Assembly: GCF_026625645.1 (NCBI RefSeq)
Contig: NZ_CP113056.1
Location: 3,695,001 to 3,759,000 of the forward strand
DNA length: 64,000 nucleotides
Direction: 5' to 3'
DNA from: Ancylobacter sp. SL191
Lineage (GTDB): Bacteria > Pseudomonadota > Alphaproteobacteria > Rhizobiales > Xanthobacteraceae
Both the position numbers and the translations under genes were made by a program. Below are positions 51,759-62,648 of the stretch, one piece after another (the stretch's first letter is position 1; every line of letters begins with the position of its first letter). Under the pieces are notes generated by a model. That model saw only the letters and a list, made by a program, of their open reading frames with translations, made no database searches and was not told the DNA's origin.

Positions 51759-52865
51759 TCAGGACTCGGGCGCCTCGACGATGGGGTCATACTGAGTCGC
51801 GTCGAATCCCAGCACGCTCCAGCTTTGCTGCATGTGCGGGGGCAGCGGTGCCGAGACATCGATCAGCTTGTCGCCGCGCGGATGCGGGATGACGAGGCGG
51901 CGCGCCAGCAGGTGCAGGCGGTTCTGCAACCCGCCCGGCAGCGGCCAGTTCTCGATGTCGAAATATTTCGGATCGCCGACGATGGGATGACCGATATGCG
52001 CCGCATGGGCACGCAGCTGGTGGGTCCGGCCGGTCACCGGCTTCATCGACAGCCAGGCCATCTTCTGCGCCGCATGGTCGACGACGGCGTAATAGGAGAT
52101 GGCGTGGCTCGCCTCGTCGTCGCCATGGCGGGCGACGCGCATGCGCTCGGCTGCCTCATCCTTGGCCAGATAGGTCGAGATGCGCCCCTGCGCCGGGCGC
52201 GGCACGCCGGGAACCAGTGCCCAATAGACCTTGCGGGCCGAACGGGAGCGGAAGGTTTTCGCCAGCGTCGAGGCCGACAGGCGGGTCTTGGCGACCAGCA
52301 GGATGCCGGACGTGTCCTTGTCGATGCGGTGCACAAGACGCGGCTTCTGCCCGTCATCGCCGCGCAGCGCCTCCAGCATGCCGTCGACATGGCGGTAGGT
52401 GCCGGAACCGCCCTGAACCGCCAGACCAAAGGGCTTGTTCAGCACGAGGACGTCGCGGTCCTCGTACAGCGTCATCTGGCGGAGCGCGACGGCGTCCTTG
52501 TCGTCCGAACTGGCGCGCCTGACGGCCGGCGCCGCGAGCGAAGCGGAGGACTCCGCCCGCTCGCCGTTGGCTTCCGCCCGCTCACCGGGGGCGGCCCGCT
52601 CGCGCAGGGGGGCCTTGCCTTCCTGCGCGTCCAGGAAATCGGCGGCGGAGAGCTTCGGCTTCTCGTCGAGCGGGGGGATACGGACGCTCTGCCCGGCGGA
52701 CAGGCGGCTATTGGTCTTCACCCGGCCGCCATCGACGCGGATCTGCCCGCCGCGCAGCAGCTTCTGCAGATGCCCGAACGACAGGTCCGGGAAATGCGTC
52801 TTGAACCAGCGGTCGAGCCGCATTCCCTCTTCGTCGCGGTCGACGAGGCGTGTTTCTACGGCCAT
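51759..52865 (-). CDS. 23S rRNA pseudouridine synthase, RluC/RluD family
   Basis: 368 residues. S4 RNA-binding domain first (MRLDRWFKTHFPDLSFGHLQKLLRGGQIRVDGGRVK), then an unusual linker of about 45 residues rich in Ala, Arg, Glu (from QEGKAPLRERAAPGERAEAN), then the catalytic domain with HRIDKDTSGILLVAK (catalytic Asp), KPVTGRTHQLRAHAAHIGHPIVGD. Makes pseudouridine in 23S rRNA; which site cannot be told here. AAGGAGAA upstream of ATG 52865. Confidence 0.92.
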   Translation of the reverse strand: MAVETRLVDRDEEGMRLDRWFKTHFPDLSFGHLQKLLRGGQIRVDGGRVKTNSRLSAGQSVRIPPLDEKPKLSAADFLDAQEGKAPLRERAAPGERAEANGERAESSASLAAPAVRRASSDDKDAVALRQMTLYEDRDVLVLNKPFGLAVQGGSGTYRHVDGMLEALRGDDGQKPRLVHRIDKDTSGILLVAKTRLSASTLAKTFRSRSARKVYWALVPGVPRPAQGRISTYLAKDEAAERMRVARHGDDEASHAISYYAVVDHAAQKMAWLSMKPVTGRTHQLRAHAAHIGHPIVGDPKYFDIENWPLPGGLQNRLHLLARRLVIPHPRGDKLIDVSAPLPPHMQQSWSVLGFDATQYDPIVEAPES

Positions 52866-52912
52866 GTGGAAATTCTCCTTGCCCCAGCACATAGCCGAGA
52901 CAAGGCCCGCCG

Positions 52913-53296
52913 TCACGCGAGAGCGCGCATGATGGCCAGACCGCCGAACACCGCGACAAGGGAAAGGGCGACCGAACCGCCGACATAGAGCGCCGCCAGC
53001 CCCATCTCGCCGCGCTCCATCAGCAGCGCGGTGTCGAGCGAGAAGGAGGAGAAGGTGGTGAAGCCGCCGAGCATCCCCGTGATGATGAAGACGCGCGCGT
53101 GATAGCTCCACGCCCACTCGGCGCGGAAGGTGAGCCAGCCGGCGACGAGACCGATCGCGAAGGAACCGACGATGTTGATCGCCATGGTGCCAATGGGGAA
53201 ATGCATCCCGAAAAGGCGCATCGCGAGCATGTTGACGGCGTTGCGCAGCACGCCGCCGATGCCTGCCCCGATGAAGATCATCACCATGCTGTTCAT
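52913..53296 (-). CDS. crcB: Fluoride channel FluC (CrcB)
   Basis: 127 residues, four membrane segments. GAGIGGVLRNAVNM, PIGTMAINIVGSFAIGLVAG with the conserved Asn, and the GGFTTFSSFSLDTALL motif with the Phe and Ser/Thr track are typical of dual-topology fluoride exporters. No fluoride riboswitch seen in the leader. Just downstream of rarA. Confidence 0.94.
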   Translation of the reverse strand: MNSMVMIFIGAGIGGVLRNAVNMLAMRLFGMHFPIGTMAINIVGSFAIGLVAGWLTFRAEWAWSYHARVFIITGMLGGFTTFSSFSLDTALLMERGEMGLAALYVGGSVALSLVAVFGGLAIMRALA

Positions 53297-53332
53297 GCCG
53301 GCCTACTCTCGCTCCTGTCCGCGACCTGTTTC

Positions 53333-54658
53333 TCAGCGACTTTGGCGCTCGGCGCGCAGCCGGGCCCAATAGTCCAGCCTCTTCTTCACCTCGCGCTCGA
53401 AGCCGCGTTCATTCGGCTGGTACAGCTCGGGCCGGCGTTCGCCCGCCAGCTCGTCGGGGAAGAACTCCTGCCCGGCATACGCATCCGGATAATCGTGATC
53501 GTAGCGATAGCCGGCGTGGTAGCCGAGATCCTTCATCAGCTTTGTCGGTGCGTTCAGGATAGATTTCGGCGGCGCGAGCGACCCGGTCTTTTGCGCCAAC
53601 GACATGGCGGCGTTGAAGGCGGCATAGGCGGCGTTCGATTTGGGAGCGGTCGCCACATAGGCGATGGCCTGGGCGAGGAACAGCCGCCCCTCCGGCCAGC
53701 CGACGCGGTCAAAGGCGGTCCAGGCGGCGACCACCATGGGCATGGCCTGCGGATCGGCCATGCCGACATCCTCGGACGCGGCGCAGCACAGGCGGCGGAA
53801 CACCGTGCCGGGATCCTCGCCGCCAACGATCATGCGCGCGGCCCAGTACATGGCGGCGTTCACATCCGAGCCGCGCAGGCTCTTATGGAAGCAGCTCAGC
53901 AGATTGTAGTGCTCGTCCTGCCCCTTGTCGTAGATCGGCGCACGCTTCTGCACCGTCTCGGACAGGGCGGCGACATCGAGGTCCGCGCCATCGGCCAGCG
54001 CCAGCAATTCCTCGACCAGCCCGAGCAGATAGCGCCCGTCGCCATCGGCCATGCCGGCGAGCGCGGTGCGGGCATCCGGCTGGAGCGGCAACCGCCGCCC
54101 CTCGATCGCCTCGGCGCGCTGGAGCAGGCGCTCGATGGCGTCGGGGTCGAGCGATTTGAACACCAGCACGCGGGCGCGCGACAGCAGCGCCGCGTTCAGC
54201 TCGAAGGACGGGTTTTCCGTGGTGGCACCGATCAACGTGATCGTGCCGTCTTCCATCACGGGCAGGAAACTGTCCTGCTGGGCGCGGTTGAAGCGGTGGA
54301 TTTCGTCGACGAAGAGCAGCGTCCCCTGCCCCACGGCACGCCGGCCGCGCGCGGCCTCGAACACCTTCTTCAGCTCGGCGACGCCGGTGAAGATGGCGGA
54401 GATCTGCTCGAAATGCAGGTCGGTCTGCCGGGCGATCAACCGGGCGACGGTGGTCTTGCCGGTGCCGGGCGGCCCCCAGAAGATCAGCGAGCCGAAGGAG
54501 CGCCCGCCGGCGAGACGGGTGAGCAGGCCGTCGGGGCCGGTGAGGTGCTCCTGGCCGACGACCTCGGCGAGGTTCTGCGGGCGCAGCCGGTCCGCGAGGG
54601 GACGGGGCACCGAGGAGTCCAGACCGCCGGCCCCAAAGAGATCGCTCAACGCCGTCAA
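53333..54658 (-). CDS. rarA: Replication-associated recombination protein RarA (MgsA)
   Basis: 441 residues. AAA+ clamp-loader-like ATPase acting at stalled forks: FWGPPGTGKTTVARLIA (Walker A), FVDEIHRFNRAQQDSF (Walker B), GATTENPSFELNAALLSRARV (sensor 1), then the C-terminal tetramerisation domain (VGWPEGRLFLAQAIAYVATAPKSNAAYAAFNAA). The start is uncertain: a TTG at 54658 overlaps the protease TGA as TTGA, giving [12 protein letters not shown]. An ATG at 54712 lies inside the protease gene. Confidence 0.92.
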   Translation of the reverse strand: MTALSDLFGAGGLDSSVPRPLADRLRPQNLAEVVGQEHLTGPDGLLTRLAGGRSFGSLIFWGPPGTGKTTVARLIARQTDLHFEQISAIFTGVAELKKVFEAARGRRAVGQGTLLFVDEIHRFNRAQQDSFLPVMEDGTITLIGATTENPSFELNAALLSRARVLVFKSLDPDAIERLLQRAEAIEGRRLPLQPDARTALAGMADGDGRYLLGLVEELLALADGADLDVAALSETVQKRAPIYDKGQDEHYNLLSCFHKSLRGSDVNAAMYWAARMIVGGEDPGTVFRRLCCAASEDVGMADPQAMPMVVAAWTAFDRVGWPEGRLFLAQAIAYVATAPKSNAAYAAFNAAMSLAQKTGSLAPPKSILNAPTKLMKDLGYHAGYRYDHDYPDAYAGQEFFPDELAGERRPELYQPNERGFEREVKKRLDYWARLRAERQSR

Positions 54659-56148
54659 CCCGGCAGCATGGCGGTGAGCGTGCGCCCGCCGCGCTGGAGC
54701 GTGATACGCCACACCCGCGCCGGCTGGCCGGTGACGCGCACCAGATCGGCCGTTCGGGTGATCTTCACGCCGTTCACCTCAAGAATCACATCGCCCGCGC
54801 GCAGATTGGTCATCTCAGCCGGCGAGCCGTCGACGATGGCCAGCACGACGACGCCGCTTTCCGCCTCGACGGTGCGCAGCTCCTCGGCGACGGCGGGAGA
54901 GAGGTTCACCACCGTGGCGCCGCCAAGCGGCGAGCGGTTGGTCACCGTCACTTCTTCGCGCGGCGTGCTTTCGGGCGCCGGCAGGAGCGGGATATGCAAG
55001 GTCGCGGTCTTGCCCTGGCGGACAACCGACACCTCGACGCTGCCGCCGAGCGGGCGGGTGGCGAAGCGGTAGCCGAAGGCATCGGGGTCGTCGACCTCCT
55101 GACCGGCGACGCCGACGATGAGATCGCCAACCCGCAGGCCGCCCTTCTCCGCCGGGCTGCCCGGTCGCACGGTCTGCACCAGCGAGCCGACGGGGCGGGC
55201 GAGATCGAGGCTGTCGGCGATGTCCTGATTGACCGATTGCAGCGTCGCGCCGAGCCATGGGCGACGCACCGACGTGCCCCCGCTCAGCGCCGATTGCAGC
55301 ACGACGCGCACCATGTCGGCGGGAATGGCGAAGCCGATGCCCTGCGAACCGCCGGAGCGCGAGAAGATCGCGGTGTTGATGCCGACCACGCGGCCCGCGC
55401 CATCCACCAGAGCGCCGCCGGAATTGCCGGGATTGATCGCCGCGTCGGTCTGGATGAAGAACTGGTAGTCGGTGATGCCGACCTGCGTGCGGGCGAGCGC
55501 CGAGACGATGCCCTGCGTCACCGTCTGGCCGACACCGAACGGGTTGCCGATGGCGAGCACGATGTCGCCGACCAGCAGATCATCCGACGAGCCCAGCACC
55601 ACGGAGGGGAAAGCCCCCTTCCCGCCCTTGAGCTTCAGCACGGCGAGATCCGTGCGCGGGTCGCGCAGCAGGATCTCCGCGTCGAATTCGCGCTTGTCGG
55701 CCAGCGCCACGCGGACCTCGTCGGCCCCCTCGATGACGTGGTTATTGGTGACGACGAGGCCCGAGGGATCGACGATCACGCCCGAGCCCAGCGCCCGCTG
55801 GATCCGCTCGCTCGGACCGCCAAAGCCCGGCCCGTCCGGTGCGCCGAAGAAGCGGCGGAAGAACGGGTCTTCCAGCAGCGAGGCGCCGCGCCGGGTCTGG
55901 ACGGCGCGCATGGCGTAGACATTGACGATGGCCGGCGCGGTCTTCGCCACTACGGGGGCGAAGCTCAGCCCGATCTCGGCGCGCGAGGCCGGCACGCGCG
56001 GCTCCGCCGGCAGGGGCTGCACCGGCATCGGCATGGGCGGCGCGGCCTGCCCGGCGGCGGGCGGCCCCGCCGGCACCTGCGCGTGGGTCGGCCCGAGGCT
56101 GGCCGCGAGAAACAAGCTGGCGAGAAGGAGGGAGCGGGTGCGCATCAT
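54655..56148 (-). CDS. DegP/Do-like periplasmic serine protease
   Basis: 497 residues. Signal peptide (cut near THAQV), Pro/Met/Ala-rich segment, trypsin-like domain with His in [10 protein letters not shown], Asp in [11 protein letters not shown], Ser in [12 protein letters not shown], then two PDZ domains ([23 protein letters not shown] and [27 protein letters not shown]). Periplasmic quality control. Two ATGs abut at 56148/56145 with weak ribosome sites. It follows rplQ's terminator; rarA, crcB and the pseudouridine synthase continue downstream. Confidence 0.94.
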   Translation of the reverse strand: MMRTRSLLLASLFLAASLGPTHAQVPAGPPAAGQAAPPMPMPVQPLPAEPRVPASRAEIGLSFAPVVAKTAPAIVNVYAMRAVQTRRGASLLEDPFFRRFFGAPDGPGFGGPSERIQRALGSGVIVDPSGLVVTNNHVIEGADEVRVALADKREFDAEILLRDPRTDLAVLKLKGGKGAFPSVVLGSSDDLLVGDIVLAIGNPFGVGQTVTQGIVSALARTQVGITDYQFFIQTDAAINPGNSGGALVDGAGRVVGINTAIFSRSGGSQGIGFAIPADMVRVVLQSALSGGTSVRRPWLGATLQSVNQDIADSLDLARPVGSLVQTVRPGSPAEKGGLRVGDLIVGVAGQEVDDPDAFGYRFATRPLGGSVEVSVVRQGKTATLHIPLLPAPESTPREEVTVTNRSPLGGATVVNLSPAVAEELRTVEAESGVVVLAIVDGSPAEMTNLRAGDVILEVNGVKITRTADLVRVTGQPARVWRITLQRGGRTLTAMLPG

Positions 56149-56209
56149 GACCGCAGATATAGCCCTCCCGGCGCGGCGGAAAAAGGGTAGGCACGTTTCC
56201 TCGCCGCGC

Positions 56210-56236
56210 AAAAGAAAAGGGCGGCCGAAGCCGCCC
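56210..56236 (-). terminator. Terminator of the alpha ribosomal operon
   Basis: On the minus strand: GGGCGGC, loop TTCG, GCCGCCC (56219-56236), then TTTTCTTTT (56210-56218). It ends rpsM-rpsK-rpoA-rplQ. Confidence 0.92.
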
Positions 56237-56263
56237 CGATCGTGTCGCTGGAAAAAGCCGGGC

Positions 56264-56689
56264 TCAGGCCGCGGCGTTTTCCGCCTTGGCCGCCTCGTGG
56301 CGGGCGAGGTCGGCGGCGCCCTTGGCGCTCTCGTCGCGGTCGACCAGCTCGATCACGGCGACGGGGGCCGAATCACCGTGGCGGTAGCCCGCCTTGATGA
56401 TGCGGGTGTAGCCGCCATTGCGCTCCTTGTAGCGCGGGCCGATGACGTCGAAGAGCTTGCGCACGACGGCGACGTCGCGAACTTCCGCGATCGCCTGACG
56501 GCGGGCATGGAGGCCGCCGCGCTTGCCGAGGGTGATCAGCTTCTCCACCACCGGGCGAAGATCCTTCGCCTTGGGCAGGGTGGTGACGATCTGCTCATGG
56601 GTGAGGAGCGCCTGGGCCATATTGGCAAACATGGCCTTGCGGTGCTCTGCGGTCCGGTTGAACCGGCGATAGGCTTTGCCGTGGTTCAT
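56264..56689 (-). CDS. rplQ: Large ribosomal subunit protein bL17
   Basis: 141 residues, [43 protein letters not shown] start typical of bL17, with the C-terminal Ala/Glu-rich extension usual in alphaproteobacteria. Last gene of the alpha operon. Confidence 0.97.
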   Translation of the reverse strand: MNHGKAYRRFNRTAEHRKAMFANMAQALLTHEQIVTTLPKAKDLRPVVEKLITLGKRGGLHARRQAIAEVRDVAVVRKLFDVIGPRYKERNGGYTRIIKAGYRHGDSAPVAVIELVDRDESAKGAADLARHEAAKAENAAA

Positions 56690-56776
56690 GGCGAGTATCC
56701 TGTCGTACGGCGGCTTTCGAGCCGAAGGGTGAAGGTGACGGCTCGAACGCCGCGTAAAAGACGAAGTAGACGTGGC

Positions 56777-57793
56777 TCAGTAGTGATCTTCGAACCGCTT
56801 GGCGAGATCCTCGATGTTCTCCGGCGGCCAGCCCGGCACTTCCATGCCGAGATGCAGGCCCATGCTGGCGAGCACTTCCTTGATCTCGTTCAGCGACTTG
56901 CGGCCGAAGTTCGGGGTACGGAGCATCTCCGCCTCGGTCTTCTGGATCAGGTCGCCGATATAGACGATGTTGTCGTTCTTCAGGCAGTTCGCGGAGCGGA
57001 CGGAGAGTTCGAGCTCGTCCACCTTCTTCAGCAGCGCCGGGTTGAAGGGCAGCTCCTGCATCGCGGGGCTCTCGGCCTCGCGCTTGGGCTCCTCGAAGTT
57101 CACGAAGATCTCAAGCTGGTCCTGCAGGATGCGGGCGGCATAAGCCAGCGCGTCCTCGGGAGCGACCGAGCCGTTGGTCTCGATCGACAGGGTCAGCTTG
57201 TCATAGTCGAGGATCTGGCCCTCACGGGTGTTCTCGACCTTGTAGGAGACCTTCTTCACCGGCGAGTAGAGGCTATCGACCGGGATGAGACCGATCGGCG
57301 CGTCCTCGGGACGGTTGCGGTCGGCGGCAACATAGCCCTTGCCGGTATCGACCGTGAACTCCATGCGGATCTCGGCGCCGTCGTCCAGCGTGCAGAGAAC
57401 CAGCTCGGGGTTCAGCACCTGCACGTCGCCGACGGTCTGGATGTCACCGGCGGTGACGACACCCGGACCCTGCTTCTTCACCACCATGCGCTTGGGACCA
57501 TCGCCCGCCATCTTGATGGCGATGTCCTTGATGTTGAGCACGATGTCGGTCACGTCCTCGCGCACGCCGGGGATCGACGAGAACTCGTGGAGTACGCCGT
57601 CAATATGGACGGAGGTGACCGCGGCGCCCTGCAGCGAGGACAGCAGGATACGGCGCAGCGCATTGCCGAGCGTCAGGCCGAAGCCACGCTCCAGCGGCTC
57701 GGCGACCACGGTCGCAAGGCGTTTCGGATCGCTGCCGACCAAAACTTCGAGCTTCTCGGGCTTGATCAGCTCTTGCCAGTTCTTTTGAATCAC
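56777..57793 (-). CDS. rpoA: RNA polymerase subunit alpha
   Basis: 338 residues. N-terminal assembly domain ([19 protein letters not shown]) and C-terminal helix-hairpin-helix domain ([23 protein letters not shown]). Starts with GTG at 57793 (coding [10 protein letters not shown]), about seven bases after AAGGG; the ATG upstream gives a non-family extension. Confidence 0.98.
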   Translation of the reverse strand: MIQKNWQELIKPEKLEVLVGSDPKRLATVVAEPLERGFGLTLGNALRRILLSSLQGAAVTSVHIDGVLHEFSSIPGVREDVTDIVLNIKDIAIKMAGDGPKRMVVKKQGPGVVTAGDIQTVGDVQVLNPELVLCTLDDGAEIRMEFTVDTGKGYVAADRNRPEDAPIGLIPVDSLYSPVKKVSYKVENTREGQILDYDKLTLSIETNGSVAPEDALAYAARILQDQLEIFVNFEEPKREAESPAMQELPFNPALLKKVDELELSVRSANCLKNDNIVYIGDLIQKTEAEMLRTPNFGRKSLNEIKEVLASMGLHLGMEVPGWPPENIEDLAKRFEDHY

Positions 57794-57923
57794 GACGTCA
57801 CCCTTGCTTTCGACAGCGCCTCGGGAACCTGTCCCGCCGACACCATCCCCGGCCAACACCGGGAGGGAATGCCAAACGCAGCGGCTGTTGCGGCGCGGAA
57901 CGCGCCGCCGCAGTTAAACGGCG

Positions 57924-58313
57924 TCAGACGCGCCGACGCTTGCGCGGACGGCAACCATTGTGCGGGATCGGGGTCACGTCGCGGATCGACGTCACGGTGA
58001 ACCCGGCGGCCTGGAAGGCACGCAGAGCCGACTCGCGACCCGAACCGGGGCCCGACACCTCGACCTCGATGGTGCGCATGCCATGCTCGGCAGCCTTGCG
58101 GGCGCAATCTTCGGCGGCAACCTGCGCCGCATACGGCGTGGACTTGCGCGAACCCTTGAAGCCCATGGCACCGGCCGAGGACCACGAAATCGTGTTGCCC
58201 TGAGCGTCGGTGATGGTGATCATGGTGTTGTTGAACGACGCGTTCACATGCGCGACGCCGGAGGCGATGTTCTTGCGCTCGCGGCGCTTAACGCGGGTAG
58301 CTTCTTTGGCCAT
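57924..58313 (-). CDS. rpsK: Small ribosomal subunit protein uS11
   Basis: 129 residues: [25 protein letters not shown], ending [11 protein letters not shown]. Standard uS11 of the platform. Between rpsM and rpoA, as in most bacteria. Confidence 0.98.
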   Translation of the reverse strand: MAKEATRVKRRERKNIASGVAHVNASFNNTMITITDAQGNTISWSSAGAMGFKGSRKSTPYAAQVAAEDCARKAAEHGMRTIEVEVSGPGSGRESALRAFQAAGFTVTSIRDVTPIPHNGCRPRKRRRV

Positions 58314-58427
58314 GGACCTCGGATCCTTCAGGCGCGCCCGTTATTCCAGGCGCTCGGGACAATGTACAAACGGAACGACCGGCGCGCGGGCGCGCCGGCA
58401 CGAAAAGGCGGGCCGAAGCCCGCCCGA

Positions 58428-58796
58428 TCACTTCTTCTTGCCGGCGATCGCCTTGGCCGGACCCTTGCGGGTGCGGGCATTGGTGTGCGTGCGCTGACCG
58501 CGGACCGGAAGGCCACGACGGTGACGCAGGCCACGGTAGCAGCCGAGATCCATCAGGCGCTTGATGTTCATCGACACTTCACGGCGCAGATCGCCCTCGA
58601 CGATGTAGTCGCGGTCGATAGCTTCGCGGATCTGCAGCACTTCCTGGTCGGAGAGCTGGTTCACGCGACGGTCGAGCGCGATGCCCACCTTCTCGACGAT
58701 CTCGGCCGCGAACTTCGGGCCGATGCCGTGAATGTACTGAAGCGCGATGATCACGCGCTTGTTGGTCGGAATGTTTACGCCTGCAATACGAGCCAC
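58428..58796 (-). CDS. rpsM: Small ribosomal subunit protein uS13
   Basis: 122 residues. GTG start at 58796 ([14 protein letters not shown]), with GGAGAAG upstream, is the family start; an ATG 27 bases earlier has no support. Ends [14 protein letters not shown]. First gene of the alpha operon. Confidence 0.97.
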   Translation of the reverse strand: MARIAGVNIPTNKRVIIALQYIHGIGPKFAAEIVEKVGIALDRRVNQLSDQEVLQIREAIDRDYIVEGDLRREVSMNIKRLMDLGCYRGLRHRRGLPVRGQRTHTNARTRKGPAKAIAGKKK

Positions 58797-58936
58797 GACG
58801 GCTTCTCCATGTGAATCCGGCAAGCCGGAAGATGACCCCGCGTCCGGTGGAGCCCGGCCCCTGCGGAGATACGCACGAGGCCGCGCGACATCACTGGATG
58901 ATGTCGATGCGCGGCACCCGATTAAGTGAAGCGCGG

Positions 58937-58965
58937 CTCATAGGGCGATTCACGCACCCTGTCAA
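58937..58965 (-). promoter_or_regulatory. Promoter for rpsM-rpsK-rpoA-rplQ
   Basis: TTGACA (58960-58965), 17-bp spacer, TATGAG (58937-58942) on the minus strand, in the 183-bp gap between adk and rpsM. It would let the alpha operon be read apart from the spc operon. Confidence 0.75.
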
Positions 58966-58979
58966 GCCACACTGATGAT

Positions 58980-59564
58980 CTAGACGGTTTCGAGCAGCCC
59001 GGCGATGGCCTCGGACACCTCGTCGATCGGCTTCATGCCATCGACCGCCGTGAGCAGGCCGCGCTCCGCATAATAGGGAGCGACGACCGCCGTATCGCGG
59101 TTGAAGGCGGCAAGCCGGGTCTTGAAGATCTCCGGGTCGTCATCCTTGCGGACCGGCTCCCCGCGGGCGGCGGTCTCGCGCGCCCGCTGCAGGATGCGGT
59201 CGACCAGCTTGTCCTGGTCGACCTTGAACTCGATCACCGCGTCGAGCTTGAGGCCCTTGTCGGCGAGGATGCCGTCGAGCGCTTCAGCCTGCGCGACGGT
59301 CCGCGGAAAGCCATCGAGGATGAACCCGTTGGCGCAGTCCGCCTGATCGATGCGGTCGGAGATGATGCCGATGACAATGTCATCGGACACCAGCTTGCCG
59401 GCATCCATCACCGCCTTGGCCTTGAGGCCGATCGGCGTGCCGTCCCGAACCGCCTCGCGCAGCATGTCACCCGTGGACAGCTGCACGATGCCATAGCGTG
59501 CCACCAGGCGCTGCGCCTGGGTGCCCTTGCCGGCACCCGGCGGTCCGAGCAGTATCAACCTCAT
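58980..59564 (-). CDS. adk: Adenylate kinase
   Basis: 194 residues, the short form without a zinc-binding lid. P-loop [30 protein letters not shown], and [29 protein letters not shown] lid-region. ATP + AMP to 2 ADP. Overlaps secY's stop by 4 bp. Confidence 0.97.
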   Translation of the reverse strand: MRLILLGPPGAGKGTQAQRLVARYGIVQLSTGDMLREAVRDGTPIGLKAKAVMDAGKLVSDDIVIGIISDRIDQADCANGFILDGFPRTVAQAEALDGILADKGLKLDAVIEFKVDQDKLVDRILQRARETAARGEPVRKDDDPEIFKTRLAAFNRDTAVVAPYYAERGLLTAVDGMKPIDEVSEAIAGLLETV

Positions 59565-60892
59565 CGACGCTTCCCCTTGAGCTTGGCCTTCTTGACCAGA
59601 CCCTCATATTGATGCGCCAGCAGGTGCCCCTGAACCTGTGCCACGGTATCCATGGTCACGCTCACCACGATGAGCAGGGAGGTGCCGCCGAAGTAGAAGG
59701 GCACCGCTGCGTACGAGATGAGAATCTCGGGGAACAAGCAGACGATCGCAAGGTAAGCCGCACCGATGACGGTGATGCGAGTCAGCACATAGTCGATGTA
59801 CTCGGCGGTACGCTCGCCCGGACGGATGCCGGGGATGAAGCCGCCATGCTTCTTCAGATTGTCCGCCGTCTCCGCCGGATTGAACACGATCGCCGTGTAG
59901 AAGAAGCAGAAGAACACGATCAGCAGCACATAGAGCAGCATGAACAGCGGCTGGCCGTGGCCAATGAGCGTGGTCACCGTGGTCAGCCAGCCGGGCCCCT
60001 GCCCCTGCATGAAGCTCGCGACCGTGGTCGGGATGAGCAGCAGCGAGGAGGCGAAGATCGGCGGGATGACGCCCGAAGTGTTCAGCTTCAGCGGCAGGTG
60101 CGAGGACTGGCCCTCATACACCTTATTGCCGACCTGGCGCTTCGGGTACTGGATCAGCAGCCGGCGCTGGGCCCGCTCCATGAACACGATGAACATGATG
60201 ACCGCGGCGGCCATCAGGATCACCGCCAGCACGAGGCCGGTCGAGATCGCGCCCTGGCGGCCCAGTTCCAGCGTGTTGGCGATCGCCGAGGGCAACTCCG
60301 CCACGATGCCGGCGAAGATGATCAGCGAGATGCCGTTGCCGATGCCGCGCGAGGTGATCTGCTCGCCCAGCCACATCAGGAACATCGTGCCACCCGTGAG
60401 GGTGATGACGGTCGAGATGCGGAAGAACCAGCCGGGATCCGCCACGACCGCGCCCGAGCCTTCAAGGCCGACGGCGATGCCGTAGGACTGGAACACGGCG
60501 AGCACCACGGTGAGGTAGCGCGTGTACTGGTTGATGGTCTTGCGGCCCGCCTCGCCTTCCTTCTTCAGCGCTTCCAGCGTCGGGGAGACGGTGGTGAGGA
60601 GCTGAATGATGATGGAGGCCGAGATGTACGGCATGATGTTCAGGGCGAAGATCGCCATGCGCGAGACCGCGCCGCCCGAGAACATGTTGAAGAGGCCGAT
60701 GATGCCCTGCTGCGCCGTCTTGAAGACGTCCGCGAGCGCGTCGGGATTGATCCCGGGCATCGGAATATAGGTGCCCAGCCGATACACGAGAAGCGCACCC
60801 AGTGTGAACCAGATGCGCTTCTTGAGTTCGTCGGCTTTCGCCAGAGCACCGAAATTGAGGTTTGCCGCGAGCTGTTCTGCTGCCGAGGCCAT
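59561..60892 (-). CDS. secY: Preprotein translocase subunit SecY
   Basis: 443 residues, ten membrane segments. Family phrases: [40 protein letters not shown] (plug and TM2), [35 protein letters not shown]. Central channel of the Sec translocon. Between rplO and adk in the spc operon. Confidence 0.98.
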   Translation of the reverse strand: MASAAEQLAANLNFGALAKADELKKRIWFTLGALLVYRLGTYIPMPGINPDALADVFKTAQQGIIGLFNMFSGGAVSRMAIFALNIMPYISASIIIQLLTTVSPTLEALKKEGEAGRKTINQYTRYLTVVLAVFQSYGIAVGLEGSGAVVADPGWFFRISTVITLTGGTMFLMWLGEQITSRGIGNGISLIIFAGIVAELPSAIANTLELGRQGAISTGLVLAVILMAAAVIMFIVFMERAQRRLLIQYPKRQVGNKVYEGQSSHLPLKLNTSGVIPPIFASSLLLIPTTVASFMQGQGPGWLTTVTTLIGHGQPLFMLLYVLLIVFFCFFYTAIVFNPAETADNLKKHGGFIPGIRPGERTAEYIDYVLTRITVIGAAYLAIVCLFPEILISYAAVPFYFGGTSLLIVVSVTMDTVAQVQGHLLAHQYEGLVKKAKLKGKRR

Positions 60893-60947
60893 GGGGCTTC
60901 GCTCCCTCGACTGTGCCCTGAAAAGATCGGTAGGCCTGACTTAAGCG

Positions 60948-61439
60948 TCAGGCCGCCGTTTCGCCAGCCTCGGCCTTGGACGCGAGAAGCGTCACCTTGC
61001 CGCCGGCCTTCTCGATCGCCTCGACCGCCGACTTGGTGGCGTGCGCCACCTCGAGCGTGACCTTGGCCGTCAGCTCGCCGGAACCGAGAACGCGCACGCC
61101 CGCCTTGACGCGGCGCAGAACGCCCGCCTCGACCAGCGCCGCCTGGGTGATCGTCGCCTTGGCGTCGAGCTTGCCAGCATCGAGCGCGGTCTGGATACGG
61201 CCGAGGGTGACCTCGTTCCAATCCAGCGCGAAGATGTTGTGGAAGCCGCGCTTGGGCAGGCGACGATGGATCGGCATCTGGCCGCCCTCGAAGCCCTTGA
61301 TGGCGACGCCGGTGCGCGAGGTCTGACCCTTCACGCCACGACCGCCGGTCTTGCCCTTGCCGGAGCCGATGCCGCGACCGACGCGCATCCGCTTCTTGCG
61401 CGAGCCGGCATTGTCCTTGATGTCGTTCAGGTTGCTCAT
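60948..61439 (-). CDS. rplO: Large ribosomal subunit protein uL15
   Basis: 163 residues. [25 protein letters not shown] and the C-terminal [25 protein letters not shown] match uL15. Confidence 0.97.
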   Translation of the reverse strand: MSNLNDIKDNAGSRKKRMRVGRGIGSGKGKTGGRGVKGQTSRTGVAIKGFEGGQMPIHRRLPKRGFHNIFALDWNEVTLGRIQTALDAGKLDAKATITQAALVEAGVLRRVKAGVRVLGSGELTAKVTLEVAHATKSAVEAIEKAGGKVTLLASKAEAGETAA

Positions 61440-61461
61440 CGCCCTGTCTCCTTCGACGCCG

Positions 61462-61653
61462 TCACGCTTCGACGACGCGGACGAGGTGGCGAACCTTGAA
61501 GATCATGCCACGCACCGCCGGGGTGTCTTCGAGCGTCGAACGACGCCCGAGCTTGTTGAGGCCGAGGCCGATGAGGGTCGCCCGCTGCGCGCCGGGGCGG
61601 CGGATCGGGCTGCCGGTCTGTTCGACCGTGACCGTATTGGTGGTCTTCGCCAT
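61462..61653 (-). CDS. rpmD: Large ribosomal subunit protein uL30
   Basis: 63 residues, [19 protein letters not shown], then [23 protein letters not shown]. Start 61653; the ORF can be opened four codons further but this fits the family. Confidence 0.96.
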   Translation of the reverse strand: MAKTTNTVTVEQTGSPIRRPGAQRATLIGLGLNKLGRRSTLEDTPAVRGMIFKVRHLVRVVEA

Positions 61654-61679
61654 GATAAGCTCCACTACCTTTCAGGGCG

Positions 61680-62231
61680 TCAGTCGGTCGCTTCGGCGTC
61701 GTCGACACGACGGCGCGACTGAAGCTGCGACACCTTGAGGCTACGGCGGGCAGCCACCAGACGCGGGCTGTCCTGGTTCTTCAGCGCATCGAAGGTCGCC
61801 CGAACCATGTTGTACGGGTTGGACGAGCCGAACGACTTCGCCACCACGTCCTGCATGCCGAGCGTCTCGAAGACGGCGCGCATCGGGCCGCCCGCGATGA
61901 TGCCCGTACCGGCCGGAGCCGCACGCAGGATCACCTTGCCGGCGCCGTGATGCCCATGCACGTCGTGGTGCAGCGTCCGGCCCTCGCGCAGCGGCACGCG
62001 GATCAGCGCGCGCTTGGCGGCTTCCGTGGCCTTGCGGATGGCTTCCGGCACTTCACGGGCCTTACCGTGGCCGAAGCCGACGCGACCCTTCTGGTCGCCA
62101 ACCACAACCAGGGCGGCGAAGCCGAAGCGACGGCCACCCTTCACAACCTTCGCGACACGGTTGATGTGGACCAGCTTGTCCACGAACGTGTTGTCGCGAT
62201 CCTCGCGTTCACGCTCACGTTCACGAGCCAT
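61680..62231 (-). CDS. rpsE: Small ribosomal subunit protein uS5
   Basis: 183 residues. Highly charged N-terminus ([13 protein letters not shown]), then [36 protein letters not shown]. Standard uS5. Confidence 0.97.
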   Translation of the reverse strand: MAREREREREDRDNTFVDKLVHINRVAKVVKGGRRFGFAALVVVGDQKGRVGFGHGKAREVPEAIRKATEAAKRALIRVPLREGRTLHHDVHGHHGAGKVILRAAPAGTGIIAGGPMRAVFETLGMQDVVAKSFGSSNPYNMVRATFDALKNQDSPRLVAARRSLKVSQLQSRRRVDDAEATD

Positions 62232-62273
62232 GATCTTATCCTCGTCGTTCTGCGGGGGATCCCGCTCGTGATC

Positions 62274-62636
62274 TCAGAAGTTGAGGCCGCCCTCGCGGGC
62301 GGCATCGGCGAGCGCCTTGACACGGCCGTGATAGATGAAAGCGCCGCGGTCAAACACGACGTCCTTCACTCCGGCCGCAATGGCGCGTTCCGCCACGAGC
62401 TTGCCGATCGCCTGAGCCGCCGCGACGTCCGCGCCGGTCTTCAGGCTGTCCCGCAGATCCTTCTCGAGCGAAGACGCGGCGGCGAGAGTGACGCCGCGCG
62501 CATCGTCGATGATCTGCGCATAGATGTGCTTCGACGAACGATGCACCGAAAGGCGCGGCCGCCCGTTCGCCGTCGCGCGGATCGCACGACGGACACGCGC
62601 CTTGCGGCGCTCGGTAGCGTCCTTGAACTGAGCCAT
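62274..62636 (-). CDS. rplR: Large ribosomal subunit protein uL18
   Basis: 120 residues. [36 protein letters not shown] and [25 protein letters not shown] match uL18, the 5S rRNA binder. Confidence 0.97.
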   Translation of the reverse strand: MAQFKDATERRKARVRRAIRATANGRPRLSVHRSSKHIYAQIIDDARGVTLAAASSLEKDLRDSLKTGADVAAAQAIGKLVAERAIAAGVKDVVFDRGAFIYHGRVKALADAAREGGLNF

Positions 62637-62648
62637 GGTTCGATTCCG

